Positions 1 to 8,202 of a DNA stretch of 27,854 nt are shown here, in pieces. Numbering within the stretch: position 1 is the first letter of the stretch; each line of letters opens with the position of its first letter. A model generated the notes under the pieces. The model was not told the origin of the DNA. It saw nothing but the letters and a program-made list of their open reading frames with translations, and made no database searches. This stretch comes from an uncultured Lachnospiraceae bacterium. Its GTDB lineage: Bacteria > Bacillota > Clostridia > Lachnospirales > Lachnospiraceae. The stretch is from positions 1 through 27,854 of the forward strand of contig CALCMD010000009.1 of assembly GCA_937965795.1 (NCBI GenBank). Direction: 5' to 3'. The position numbers and the translations under genes were made by a program.

Positions 1-12
1 CTCTTCCGATCT
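1..12. other. Illumina adapter remnant at contig edge
   Basis: The first 12 bases, CTCTTCCGATCT, are identical to the 3' end of the standard Illumina TruSeq adapter. Real sequence presumably starts at about base 13. This is sequencing residue, not biology, and it means the window begins at an assembly edge. Confidence 0.85.
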
Positions 13-64
13 ATAATCCTCCACTCCTTGTATCAATGCTTTCGGAGCTGGAGAAAAAGACAGG

Positions 65-565
65 ATGAGAGGAGGGTTAAAAGAAGTCGTTTTGTTTAAT
101 GTACAAGAAGAAAAGCTGAAGGCGGCAATGGAGGCTTATACATCCCTTCTGCTGCATATTGCCTGGTCTTATGTAGGAAATACTGCGGAAGCGGAAGATA
201 TTGTGCAGGAAGTGTTTTTTACTTATTACCAGAAAGCACCGGAGTTTCGGAATGCGGAACATGAGAAGGCATGGCTTTTGAGGGTAACGGGAAACCGGTG
301 CAAAAATGTTTTGAAAAGCAACTGGTTTAAAAAGACATTGCTGGGAGAAGAAGTATACCGCTATCGGGAAGAATTTTATTCTGGGGTTATGGAAGCAATC
401 TTACAGCTTCCGGTCAAATACCGGGAGGTGATTTGTCTGTATTATGTGGAGGGATATTCCATCAAAGAGATTGCGGCGATGCTGAAAAGGAGTGTGACAG
501 CGGTGGGAACGCAGCTTGAGCGGGCAAGAAAAAAACTGAAAATAGAATTGGAGGAAGAAGTATGA
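65..565 (+). CDS. ECF-type RNA polymerase sigma-70 family factor
   Basis: A 166-aa alternative sigma factor that would direct RNA polymerase to a small regulon. Region 2 is visible at about residues 25-60 (SYVGNTAEAEDIVQEVF) and region 4 at about 112-160, with the helix-turn-helix core YSIKEIAAMLKRSVTAVGTQL; the length is typical of ECF factors. The ATG at 65 has a modest GGAG at 50-53. A stronger AGGAGG lies just inside the reading frame (70-75), but no standard start codon sits at a good distance after it (TTG at 92 is too far), so the first ATG is kept with some doubt. The stop overlaps the next start as ATGA, the usual arrangement for a sigma factor and its anti-sigma partner. Its own promoter lies off the window. 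Confidence 0.88.
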   Translation: MRGGLKEVVLFNVQEEKLKAAMEAYTSLLLHIAWSYVGNTAEAEDIVQEVFFTYYQKAPEFRNAEHEKAWLLRVTGNRCKNVLKSNWFKKTLLGEEVYRYREEFYSGVMEAILQLPVKYREVICLYYVEGYSIKEIAAMLKRSVTAVGTQLERARKKLKIELEEEV

Positions 566-1548
566 ACAAAGATGAAATCAGAAAAGCTTACGAAGAATTG
601 AATTTTTCGAAGAATATGCAAAGCAGATATTTTCGGAATATCACTTCCAGAGAAGAGATGACGCAGAAAAAACGCAGATTCCGTCTGGCGCCTGTCCTGC
701 TCTGTGTATTTCTGCTGGGAACTACGGTCTATGCCGCGGAGCGCCTGGATCTTCTGGGATGGTATTATGGGAAGGAAGCGGCTGCCATTAGCCAAAAAGC
801 GGATACAAACAGTTACACGGCTCAAAACCAGCATCTGAAAATTTCCGTGGAAAGCGCGGTGTTCACGGAAGAGTATGGAAATATATTTGTACATGTGCAG
901 GCGCTGGATGAGGAAGGAAAAAAATTCATGCAGGAAAATTGCAGGTGGCTGTCGATGGAGGTGGAGATGTATGACCGTACAGAAGAAGCAGCTATGAGAG
1001 GAGGCAGCAGCACAAGAGATTTTCTGGATGAGATTTCCGATGAGGAAAACTGGTACTATTCCCTGGAAAGCACAAGTCATCATGAAGTGTCAGAAACCGT
1101 AAATTACGATACTGCAATCGTGCGCTTTCCCGGCTCTGCGCAGGAAGCGGATCAATGGACGCCGGAAAGCCTTCGTCCCATACAGATTGAATTTTCGATT
1201 GCGGACATTGTCGACAATCGAAAAGTTTATACGAAATGCGGAAGCTTCGATCGAATTGCTGTTTCACCGCTTACGGTTACTTTGGAATGGAAAAACGTGC
1301 TGGAAGAGGGAAAGTCCTGTTTTGAAAGAGTAGAGACGCTGGAAATTGTGATGAAAGACGGAAGCACAGTAATGTTTAACAATCAGATTGGAACGAATCC
1401 CTATGAAGAAGGCTCTGCGTGGAAGAGTTGCTTGATTACGGAATCAGCAGAGGATAACAGCCGGGTAATGACGCTTATTTCTTCCTCCGTTCTGGATGTG
1501 GAGCAGATTGATTCCGTTATCCTGAATGGGGTGGCCTGCGAGTTGTAA
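562..1548 (+). CDS. Single-pass membrane protein, probable anti-sigma factor (DUF4179-like)
   Basis: A 328-aa protein with a short charged cytoplasmic N-terminus (about 1-38), one hydrophobic segment at about residues 40-58 (APVLLCVFLLGTTVYA) and a large extracytoplasmic domain of about 265 residues that I cannot assign beyond a resemblance to DUF4179-type proteins. It overlaps the ECF sigma gene by 4 bp (ATGA), implying translational coupling and near-stoichiometric synthesis. From this architecture I infer that the cytoplasmic end sequesters the sigma factor and the outer domain senses an envelope signal. No zinc-binding HxxxCxxC anti-sigma motif is visible in the N-terminus, so the inhibitory contact would be of a different type. 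No clear terminator follows; the next promoter lies 18 bp downstream. Confidence 0.7.
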   Translation: MNKDEIRKAYEELNFSKNMQSRYFRNITSREEMTQKKRRFRLAPVLLCVFLLGTTVYAAERLDLLGWYYGKEAAAISQKADTNSYTAQNQHLKISVESAVFTEEYGNIFVHVQALDEEGKKFMQENCRWLSMEVEMYDRTEEAAMRGGSSTRDFLDEISDEENWYYSLESTSHHEVSETVNYDTAIVRFPGSAQEADQWTPESLRPIQIEFSIADIVDNRKVYTKCGSFDRIAVSPLTVTLEWKNVLEEGKSCFERVETLEIVMKDGSTVMFNNQIGTNPYEEGSAWKSCLITESAEDNSRVMTLISSSVLDVEQIDSVILNGVACEL

Positions 1549-1566
1549 ATTTTTACAAAAATGCTC

Positions 1567-1595
1567 TTGCATTATATGGAAGAAAGTGCTATAGT
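1567..1595 (+). promoter_or_regulatory. Sigma-A type promoter of the rimP-nusA-infB operon
   Basis: -35 TTGCAT (1567-1572), 17-bp spacer, -10 TATAGT (1590-1595). The predicted start site is near 1602, giving a leader of about 130 nt before rimP. Confidence 0.75.
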
Positions 1596-1620
1596 TTAAA
1601 AGATGATTATATGTTACTAG

Positions 1621-1652
1621 AGTATGAGTGGGCGCGAGTCCACTCATATTTT
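1621..1652 (+). promoter_or_regulatory. Leader hairpin upstream of rimP (attenuator candidate)
   Basis: TATGAGTGG (1623-1631) pairs perfectly with CCACTCATA (1640-1648) around an 8-nt loop and is followed by TTTTGT, so it resembles an intrinsic terminator about 20 nt after the predicted start site. A second small hairpin (ATGCC-TGC-GGCAT, about 1686-1698) lies before the gene. Attenuation of rimP-nusA by NusA has been reported in Bacillus subtilis; a similar role here is inference. Confidence 0.55.
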
Positions 1653-1730
1653 GTATTGATATTCCAGGCAGCGGCAAAGGAGCCCGATGCCTGCGGCATG
1701 GAAGGTCGACAGCAAAAGAAGGGTGGTAGA

Positions 1731-2198
1731 ATGTCAAAAAGAGAGACTTATGAACAGAAAACAGAGGCGCTGGTTACTCCGCTTGTGGAGGAGAAGGGCT
1801 TTGAACTGGTGGATGTGGAGTATGTCAGGGAAGGTGGTAACTGGTATCTGAGAGCCTATATAGATAAACCGGGAGGCATTACGGTAGATGACTGTGAAGT
1901 AATCAGCCGCGCGCTTGGCGATAAGCTGGACGAGGAGGATTTTATAGAGGAAGCGTACATCCTGGAAGTCAGTTCTCCGGGGCTTGGGAGACCGCTGAAA
2001 AAGGAAAAGGATTTCGCAAGGAGCATAGGGCAGGAGGTAGAGCTTCGGACGTACCGTGCGATCGACAGGCAGAAAGAGTTTACAGGAATCCTGGACGATT
2101 ATGATAAAAACAGTATCACCCTGAAAATGGAAGACGAAGAAAAGGTTGTTTTTGACAGAGCCAACGTAGCATTGGTCAGACTTGCCTTTGATTTTTAA
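1731..2198 (+). CDS. rimP: Ribosome maturation factor RimP
   Basis: A 155-aa cytoplasmic factor needed for maturation of the 30S subunit. The N-terminal domain is recognised by the LVEEKGFELVDVEYVREGG region (about residues 15-35) and the DDCEVISRALGDKLDEED segment; the SSPGLGRPL motif and the C-terminal SH3-like domain follow. The ATG at 1731 is chosen because the homologous N-terminus (MSKRETYEQ) begins there with a GGTGG site just upstream. An in-frame upstream ATG at 1611 would read through the leader hairpin and is rejected. It is the first gene of the superoperon, 50 bp before nusA, its usual partner in Firmicutes. Confidence 0.95.
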   Translation: MSKRETYEQKTEALVTPLVEEKGFELVDVEYVREGGNWYLRAYIDKPGGITVDDCEVISRALGDKLDEEDFIEEAYILEVSSPGLGRPLKKEKDFARSIGQEVELRTYRAIDRQKEFTGILDDYDKNSITLKMEDEEKVVFDRANVALVRLAFDF

Positions 2199-2248
2199 CA
2201 ATAAGAGTCAAATTACAGAATTTTAAATAAAAGGAGGAGATTAGAATC

Positions 2249-3415
2249 ATGAAAAACGAATTGCTGGACGCATTGGAGGTTCTGGAGAAGGAGAAAAATA
2301 TCAGTAAAAGCGCACTTCTGGAAGCTATCGAGCAGTCGCTGCTCCAGGCATGTAAGAACCACTTTGGAAAGGCGGATAACGTAAAAGTATATATTAATCC
2401 GGAAACATGTGAATTTCATGTGCATGCGGAAAAGACAGTCGTGGAGAATGTGGAAGATCCGGTTATGGAGATCAGTCTTGCGAATGCGAAGCTGAAAGAT
2501 TCCAAATATGAGATTGGCGATGTTGTAAACGTAGAGATCAAGTCGAAAGAATTCGGACGAATTGCGACGCAGAATGCGAAAAATGTCATTCTTCAGAAAA
2601 TCCGCGAGGAGGAACGAAAGGTTCTTTACGAAGAATATTACAAACTGGAAAAAAGCATGGTAACGGGTATCGTCCAGAGATATCTCGGCAAAAATTTAAG
2701 TATCAATCTGGGTAAGGTAGATGCTATTTTAAATGAAAACGAGATGGTAAAGGGCGAGGTGTTCCGCCCAACAGAGCGTATCAAAGTATATATCGTGGAA
2801 GTGAAGGACACGTCAAAAGGGCCTAAGGTCCTGGCTTCCAGAACGCATCCTGATCTGGTGAAACGCCTCTTTGAATCCGAAGTGGCAGAGGTGAGAAGCG
2901 GCGTTGTGGAAATCAAGGGAATTGCCCGTGAGGCAGGAAGCAGAACAAAGATGGCAGTCTGGTCAAACAATCCGGATGTAGATCCTGTGGGCGCATGTGT
3001 AGGAATGAACGGAATCCGGGTAAATGCAGTCGTAGAAGAGCTTCGTGGAGAGAAGATTGATATTCTGAACTGGAGCGAGAATGCGGCGATCCTGATTGAA
3101 AACGCCTTAAGCCCTGCAAAGGTAATTTCCGTCATCGCTGATGATGACGAAAAGACGGCGAAAGTCGTCGTTCCGGATTATCAGCTTTCTCTGGCTATCG
3201 GAAAAGAGGGACAGAATGCGAGACTGGCGGCAAGGCTGACAGGATTTAAGATTGACATTAAGAGTGAGACGCAGGCAAGAGAGTCCGGTGATTTTGATGA
3301 CTATTATATGGAAGAAGATTACGAAGACGAGTATGACGATTCTTATGAGAATTCCTATGAGGAAGAGGAATATCCGGTAGCAGAGGAAGCATTCGGCGAA
3401 GAGGATCAGGAGTAA
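2249..3415 (+). CDS. nusA: Transcription termination/antitermination factor NusA
   Basis: A 388-aa RNA polymerase-binding elongation factor that promotes pausing and intrinsic termination. Order: N-terminal RNAP-binding domain (about 1-125), S1 domain (about 135-200, with MVTGIVQRYLGKNLSINLGK), then two KH modules (about 205-345; VGACVGMNGIRV and LAIGKEGQNARLAARLTG are the GxxG-type loops). The tail from about 345 to 388 is strongly acidic (runs of E, D and Y) and replaces the AR repeats of proteobacterial NusA, as in other Firmicutes. A strong AAAGGAGG at 2230-2237 precedes the ATG. It lies between rimP and ylxR as expected. Confidence 0.97.
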   Translation: MKNELLDALEVLEKEKNISKSALLEAIEQSLLQACKNHFGKADNVKVYINPETCEFHVHAEKTVVENVEDPVMEISLANAKLKDSKYEIGDVVNVEIKSKEFGRIATQNAKNVILQKIREEERKVLYEEYYKLEKSMVTGIVQRYLGKNLSINLGKVDAILNENEMVKGEVFRPTERIKVYIVEVKDTSKGPKVLASRTHPDLVKRLFESEVAEVRSGVVEIKGIAREAGSRTKMAVWSNNPDVDPVGACVGMNGIRVNAVVEELRGEKIDILNWSENAAILIENALSPAKVISVIADDDEKTAKVVVPDYQLSLAIGKEGQNARLAARLTGFKIDIKSETQARESGDFDDYYMEEDYEDEYDDSYENSYEEEEYPVAEEAFGEEDQE

Positions 3416-3419
3416 ACCT

Positions 3420-3698
3420 ATGGGACAGGTAAGAAAAGTTCCGATGCGCAAATGTATCGGGTGCCAGGAAATGAAAAATAAAAAAGAAATGATGCGCGTC
3501 CTGAGAACCACGGAAGAGAATGTAGTACTGGATACGACAGGAAAGAAAAACGGACGGGGCGCATACATTTGTTTTTCAAGGGAGTGCTTTGAAAAGGCGG
3601 TAAAAAGCAAGGCGTTGGAGAGGTCGCTGAAAATGAGTATTCCTCAGGAAATATATGAGAGCTTAAAAAAGGAGATTGATGTGATTGAGGCAGAATAA
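3420..3698 (+). CDS. ylxR: YlxR family RNA-binding protein (RnpM)
   Basis: A 92-aa basic protein of the YlxR (DUF448) family. The N-terminal KVPMRKCIGCQEMK segment and the GRGAYICFSRECFEKA motif (about 47-62) are the family signature. Family members bind RNA, and the Firmicute protein has been described as a modulator of RNase P (RnpM). It starts 4 bp after the nusA stop and its 3' end overlaps ylxQ by 14 bp, so the three genes are translationally packed. No odd features are seen. Confidence 0.93.
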   Translation: MGQVRKVPMRKCIGCQEMKNKKEMMRVLRTTEENVVLDTTGKKNGRGAYICFSRECFEKAVKSKALERSLKMSIPQEIYESLKKEIDVIEAE

Positions 3699-4005
3699 AG
3701 TTTTATCTCTGATCGGCCTGGCTACGAAAGCCGGCAGAACGGCAAGCGGTGAATTTTCTACAGAGAAGGCCGTGAAATCTGGCCAGGCGAGTCTTGTCAT
3801 TGTTTCCGAAGAGGCCTCCGGCAATACAAAAAAGAAATTTCAGAATATGTGCACATATTACGAAGTGCCGATCTGTTTTTTTGGAACGAAAAATGAGTTG
3901 GGGAATGCAATGGGAAAGGAGTTCCGCGCATCGCTGGCCATTTTGGATGAGGGCTTCGGAAAGGCACTAAAGAAGCAGCTTGGTGATACTATAGAACGGA
4001 GGTAG
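3685..4005 (+). CDS. ylxQ: L7Ae/L30e-family ribosomal-like protein YlxQ
   Basis: A 106-aa protein of the L7Ae/L30e/S12e/Gadd45 fold, which binds kink-turn RNA. The visible family sequence runs from KVLSLIGLATKAGRTASGE through SLVIVSEEASGNTKKKF to the VPICFFGTKNELGNAMG segment. The only usable start is TTG at 3685, since an in-frame stop lies directly before it; GGAG at 3671-3674 gives a spacing of 10. The gene overlaps ylxR by 14 bp and ends 5 bp before infB. This context is conserved across Firmicutes; the exact cellular role is not settled. Confidence 0.92.
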   Translation: MRQNKVLSLIGLATKAGRTASGEFSTEKAVKSGQASLVIVSEEASGNTKKKFQNMCTYYEVPICFFGTKNELGNAMGKEFRASLAILDEGFGKALKKQLGDTIERR

Positions 4006-4010
4006 TCAAT

Positions 4011-6836
4011 ATGTCGAAAATTAGAGTTCATGAATTAGCAAAAGAGCTGGGAAAACAAAACAAGGATATCCTTAATTTTCTGGCAGGAAAGGGAATCGAG
4101 GTAAAAAGCCATATGAGTTCGATTGAGAACGAGCAGATAGATTTAGTGAAAAAAGAATTTGGAAAAGCAGAGAAAGTGGAAAAAACAGAGAAAGCAGAAA
4201 AAGCGGAAACGGCTTCTGCTCCTGCGCCGAAAAAGAAAAATATTACGCAGGTTTTCCATCCGCAGAACAGCAGGACGGGGATGGGCAGACCGGGACAGAA
4301 AAGACCGGACAGACCGCAGGGAAAACAGCAGCGTCCGCAGGAGAGCCAGTCTGTAAAGGCATCACAGCCACAGGATACGCATGCGGCAAAACCACAGGGT
4401 GAACGGCAGCCAAAGCAGCAGGGGAAGGAAATGCCGAATGTAAAGATTCAGAGCGAGCAGCCGGTAAAGAGCCAGCAGGCAAGACCGCAGCAGAACAGAA
4501 GTCAGGCGAGGCCGCAGGGGGAGACGTATGGAAAAGGCCCTCGTCCACAGAGTTCAAACGGCGGCCGTCCGCAGGAAGATCGTTCCCAGGGGGGCCGTCC
4601 GCAGGGGAAAGACGGGAATCGTCCGCAGGGAGGCCGCCAGCAGGGAAGCCGTTCCCAGGGTCAGGGCGGAAGCTACCAGGGACGTTCCCAGAGTCAGGGC
4701 GGAAGTTACCAGGGCCGTTCCCAGGGTCAGGGCGGAAGTTATCAGGGACGTTCCCAGAGCCAGGGCGGAAGCTACCAGGGACGCTCCCAGGGAGGAAACT
4801 ATCAGGGAGGCCGCCAGCAGGGAGGAAAACGTTCCCAGGGAGGCCGTTCCCAGGCGATTCCCCAGCCGCCGATTGAGGTGAAGCCATTAACGAAGGAATC
4901 CAAGACGAGAGCAGATAAAGTGAAACCGGAACGCGTGGATAAGTTTGAGCGTTATGAAAAGAATGGTGGGCGTTCACAGGGCGGAAACCGCCCGAATCAG
5001 AGGAATAATAACGGACGGAACGGAAAGAATAATGTCAAGCCGCCGGTAAAACCGGTTCCACAGGAGAAGAAAGTGGATGAGATCAGAACGATTATTCTTC
5101 CGGAAAGTCTTACCATTGGCGAGTTGGCAGAGAAGATGAAGATTCCGGCGTCCACGATTATCAAAAAGCTGTTTTTGGAAGGAGTCATGGTTACCGTAAA
5201 TCATGAGATTGATTATGAAAAAGCAGAGGAAATCGCACTGGAGTATAACTGTATCGCAGAGCCGGAAGAGAAAGTGGATGTGATTGAAGAACTTCTCAAA
5301 GAGGCTGAGGAGGATGAATCCACGATGGTTTCCAGACCTCCGGTTGTTTGTGTTATGGGACACGTAGACCACGGAAAAACCTCTCTGCTCGATGCGATTC
5401 GAAATACCCATGTGATTGCAAAGGAGGCAGGCGGTATCACACAGCACATCGGTGCGTATACCGTAAGTATTGACGGCCAGAAGATCACCTTTTTGGATAC
5501 ACCGGGACACGAGGCGTTTACCGCTATGCGTATGAGAGGAGCAAATGCTACAGATATTGCGATTTTGGTCGTAGCGGCGGACGATGGTGTAATGCCGCAG
5601 ACCGTAGAGGCGATCAATCATGCCAAGGCGGCCGGAACGGAAATCATTGTGGCAATCAATAAGATCGATAAGCCAAGTGCGAATATTGAGAGGGTAAAAC
5701 AGGAACTGTCAGAGTATGAATTGATTCCGGAGGACTGGGGAGGAAGTACGATTTTCGTACCGGTATCGGCCCATACGCAGGAGGGTATTGATTCCCTGCT
5801 GGAAATGATTCTGCTGACAGCAGAGGTGAGCGAGCTGAAAGCGAATCCGAATCGTGCGGCGAGAGGTCTGGTCATCGAGGCGGAGCTGGATAAAGGAAAG
5901 GGACCTGTGGCAACCGTGCTGGTACAAAAGGGTACGCTGCATGTCGGTGATCCGGTAGCGGCAGGCTCCTGCTATGGTAAGGTTCGCGCCATGATGGATG
6001 ATAAGGGAAGGCGTGTAAAGGAAGCAGGTCCGTCTACGCCGGTAGAAATTCTGGGGCTTTCGGATGTGCCGAATGCCGGAGAAATCTTTGTAGCGACTGA
6101 AAATGAAAAAGAGGCGAGAAACTTTGCCGAGACCTTTATCACACAGGGAAGAGAGAAGCTTCTGGAAGAGACGAAGTCAAAATCCCTGTCTCTGAACGAT
6201 ATTTTCAATCAGATCAAAGAGGGAAGCTTAAAAGAGCTTGCGCTGATCGTAAAGGCAGATGTGCAGGGATCTGTGGAGGCTGTGAAGCAGAGTCTCCAGA
6301 AGCTTTCCAATGAAGAGGTTGTCGTTAAGATTATTCATGGCGGCGTTGGCGCTATCAATGAGTCGGATGTTAGTCTGGCAAGCGCATCCAATGCGATTAT
6401 CATTGGATTTAACGTGCGTCCGGATGCGACCGCCAAAGCTACTGCGGAGCGCGAGGGTGTGGATGTACGTCTGTACCGTGTCATTTATGATGCCATTGCG
6501 GATGTGGAAAGAGCGATGAAGGGAATGCTTGACCCGATCTTTGAGGAGAAGGTAATCGGCCATGCCGAAGTGCGTCAGACGTTCAAGGCTTCCGGCGTTG
6601 GGACGATTGCAGGCTCGTATGTACTGGACGGTGTATTCCAGAGAGGATGTTCGGTACGAATCAGCAGAGAGGGAAAACAGATTTATGAAGGAAATCTGGC
6701 GTCCCTGAAACGCTTCAAGGATGATGTAAAAGAAGTAAAGTCAGGATACGAGTGCGGTCTTGTTTTTGAAAAATTCAATGATTTGCAGGAACTGGATCAG
6801 GTGGAAGCATACACAATGGTTGAAGTTCCACGCTAG
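4011..6836 (+). CDS. infB: Translation initiation factor IF-2
   Basis: A 941-aa GTPase that positions initiator tRNA on the 30S subunit and promotes subunit joining. A first IF2_N domain occupies about 1-52. A long low-complexity Gln/Gly/Arg/Ser/Pro linker spans about 75-360 and includes the 33-bp tandem repeats at 4650-4781. A second IF2_N domain lies at about 362-415. The G domain follows, with G1 GHVDHGKT (450-457), G3 DTPGHEAF and G4 NKID, then domains II, III and IV to the C-terminus. The catalytic half is fully conserved; the long linker makes it larger than B. subtilis IF-2. It starts 5 bp after ylxQ with GGAGG upstream. Confidence 0.98.
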   Translation: MSKIRVHELAKELGKQNKDILNFLAGKGIEVKSHMSSIENEQIDLVKKEFGKAEKVEKTEKAEKAETASAPAPKKKNITQVFHPQNSRTGMGRPGQKRPDRPQGKQQRPQESQSVKASQPQDTHAAKPQGERQPKQQGKEMPNVKIQSEQPVKSQQARPQQNRSQARPQGETYGKGPRPQSSNGGRPQEDRSQGGRPQGKDGNRPQGGRQQGSRSQGQGGSYQGRSQSQGGSYQGRSQGQGGSYQGRSQSQGGSYQGRSQGGNYQGGRQQGGKRSQGGRSQAIPQPPIEVKPLTKESKTRADKVKPERVDKFERYEKNGGRSQGGNRPNQRNNNGRNGKNNVKPPVKPVPQEKKVDEIRTIILPESLTIGELAEKMKIPASTIIKKLFLEGVMVTVNHEIDYEKAEEIALEYNCIAEPEEKVDVIEELLKEAEEDESTMVSRPPVVCVMGHVDHGKTSLLDAIRNTHVIAKEAGGITQHIGAYTVSIDGQKITFLDTPGHEAFTAMRMRGANATDIAILVVAADDGVMPQTVEAINHAKAAGTEIIVAINKIDKPSANIERVKQELSEYELIPEDWGGSTIFVPVSAHTQEGIDSLLEMILLTAEVSELKANPNRAARGLVIEAELDKGKGPVATVLVQKGTLHVGDPVAAGSCYGKVRAMMDDKGRRVKEAGPSTPVEILGLSDVPNAGEIFVATENEKEARNFAETFITQGREKLLEETKSKSLSLNDIFNQIKEGSLKELALIVKADVQGSVEAVKQSLQKLSNEEVVVKIIHGGVGAINESDVSLASASNAIIIGFNVRPDATAKATAEREGVDVRLYRVIYDAIADVERAMKGMLDPIFEEKVIGHAEVRQTFKASGVGTIAGSYVLDGVFQRGCSVRISREGKQIYEGNLASLKRFKDDVKEVKSGYECGLVFEKFNDLQELDQVEAYTMVEVPR
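4650..4855 (+). repeat. 33-bp tandem repeats in the infB linker
   Basis: Four adjacent 33-bp units begin at 4650, 4683, 4716 and 4749, each encoding RSQ(G/S)QGGSYQG, followed by degenerate half-units to about 4855. Units alternate G and S at the fourth residue, so the higher-order unit is 66 bp. This is coding low-complexity sequence likely to vary in copy number. Confidence 0.9.
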
Positions 6837-6857
6837 AAAGCAGAGGATACAAAATAG

Positions 6858-7238
6858 ATGAGAAAAAACAGTATTAAAAATACCCGTGTAAACGGTGAGG
6901 TTCAGCGGGAGCTGAGCCGCATCATCAGCCGGGAGATCAAGGATCCCCGCATCAATCCCATGACAACGGTCGTTGCCGTGGAGGTAGCGCCGGATCTGAA
7001 AACCTGCAAAGCATATATCAGTGTTTTGGGAGATGAGCAGTCTCAGCAGGACACGCTGGCAGGTTTAAAGAGTGCGGTGGGATTTATCCGCCGTGAGCTG
7101 GCACGGTCCATTAACCTGCGGAATACACCGGAGATTCGGTTTGTTCTGGATCAGTCCATTGAATATGGAGTCAATATGTCAAAACTGATCAACGAGGTGA
7201 CAGGTTCCGGTTTAAGTGAGGATGATAAAGATGATTGA
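6858..7238 (+). CDS. rbfA: 30S ribosome-binding factor RbfA
   Basis: A 126-aa cold-shock and 30S maturation factor that binds near 16S helix 1. The KH-like fold signature is visible: RVNGEVQRELSRIISREIKDPRI near the N-terminus, then VEVAPDLKTCKAYISVLGD and the closing RFVLDQSIEYG. It lies 21 bp after infB and overlaps nrnA by 8 bp. Length and neighbours are normal for the family, and it works with RimP and IF-2 encoded just upstream. Confidence 0.96.
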   Translation: MRKNSIKNTRVNGEVQRELSRIISREIKDPRINPMTTVVAVEVAPDLKTCKAYISVLGDEQSQQDTLAGLKSAVGFIRRELARSINLRNTPEIRFVLDQSIEYGVNMSKLINEVTGSGLSEDDKDD

Positions 7239-8202
7239 TTTAGAATCAGAGCTGAAAAATGTCAAAAGCGCAGCCATTGCCGGCCATATTCGGCCGGACG
7301 GTGACTGCGTCGGCTCCTGTATGGGTCTGTACCTGTACATAAAAGAATATTTTCCACAGGTGGAAGCATTGGACGTTTATCTGGAAGAGTTCCCGGAAAG
7401 TTTTTGTTTTCTGAAAGGGAGCGGCAAGGTAAAGCATTCCTGTGAATCTGACCGGTCTTATGATGTGATGTTCTGTCTGGATGCCGGAGATACCGGCCGG
7501 CTGGGAGAAGCCGTCAAATATCTGAAAACGGCAAAAAAAAGTATTTGTATCGATCATCACATCAGCAATCAGGGGTATGCACAGGAGAATTATATCGTAC
7601 CGGAGGCAAGCTCTACATCGGAGCTGGTCTATGGGATTCTGGAGCCGGAAAAAATTACAAAAGAAATGGCAGAGGCCCTGTATATGGGCATCGCTCATGA
7701 TACCGGAGTTTTTCAGTATTCCTGTACTTCACCGGAAACCATGCGGATTGCGGGAAGCCTGATGGCGAAGGGGATTCCTTTCACAGAAATTGTAGACAGG
7801 ACTTACTATCAAAAGACTTATGTGCAGAATCAGATTCTGGGAAGGGCGTTGCTGGAGAGTATTCGCATGTTGGATGGAAAGTGCATTGTCAGCGCCATCC
7901 GGAAAGCGGATATGGAATTTTATCAGGCCACGCCGATGGATCTGGAAGGAATCGTCAGTCAACTGAGAAATACAAAGGGCGTGGAAGTCGCTATTTTCCT
8001 GCATGAAACAGAGAGTCAGGAATATAAGGTGAGCATGAGATCGAACAGCATCGTGGATGTACGGAAAGTGGCGTCTTATTTTGGCGGAGGCGGACATATC
8101 CGTGCGGCAGGGTGTTCCATGCAGGGCGATTTGCATGACGTCATTAATAATCTGACGCTGCATATTCAGGAGCAGCTTACGAGGGAGAAGAAAGAACAGT
8201 GA
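7231..8202 (+). CDS. nrnA: DHH-family bifunctional oligoribonuclease/pAp phosphatase NrnA
   Basis: A 323-aa DHH/DHHA1 phosphoesterase, likely hydrolysing short oligoribonucleotides and 3'-phosphoadenosine 5'-phosphate. Motifs in order: AGHIRPDGDCVGS (motif I), CLDAGD (motif II), ICIDHHIS (the DHH motif), AHDTG (motif IV) and the DHHA1 signature GGGGHIRAAG near the C-terminus. Three in-frame starts exist: GTG 7216, ATG 7222 and ATG 7231. The last has GAGG at 7218-7221 at a good spacing and gives the usual N-terminus, so it is preferred. It overlaps rbfA by 8 bp and truB by 4 bp. It may finish RNA fragments produced by PNPase, which is encoded downstream. Confidence 0.93.
   Translation: MIDLESELKNVKSAAIAGHIRPDGDCVGSCMGLYLYIKEYFPQVEALDVYLEEFPESFCFLKGSGKVKHSCESDRSYDVMFCLDAGDTGRLGEAVKYLKTAKKSICIDHHISNQGYAQENYIVPEASSTSELVYGILEPEKITKEMAEALYMGIAHDTGVFQYSCTSPETMRIAGSLMAKGIPFTEIVDRTYYQKTYVQNQILGRALLESIRMLDGKCIVSAIRKADMEFYQATPMDLEGIVSQLRNTKGVEVAIFLHETESQEYKVSMRSNSIVDVRKVASYFGGGGHIRAAGCSMQGDLHDVINNLTLHIQEQLTREKKEQ

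Noticed and set aside
442..1083. 213-codon minus-strand frame
   Set aside because: Antisense to the sigma/anti-sigma pair, with no start signal or recognisable protein pattern.
1611..1730. 40-codon upstream extension of rimP
   Set aside because: It reads through the leader hairpin and lacks a ribosome binding site; the family N-terminus starts at 1731.
4650..4855. Regular repeats resembling a CRISPR array
   Set aside because: Units are directly adjacent without unique spacers and are in frame within infB.
4243..4977. Long Pro/Gly/Ser-rich minus-strand open frame of 244 codons
   Set aside because: It is antisense to the infB repetitive linker; its composition mirrors the repeats and there is no ribosome binding site or homology pattern.
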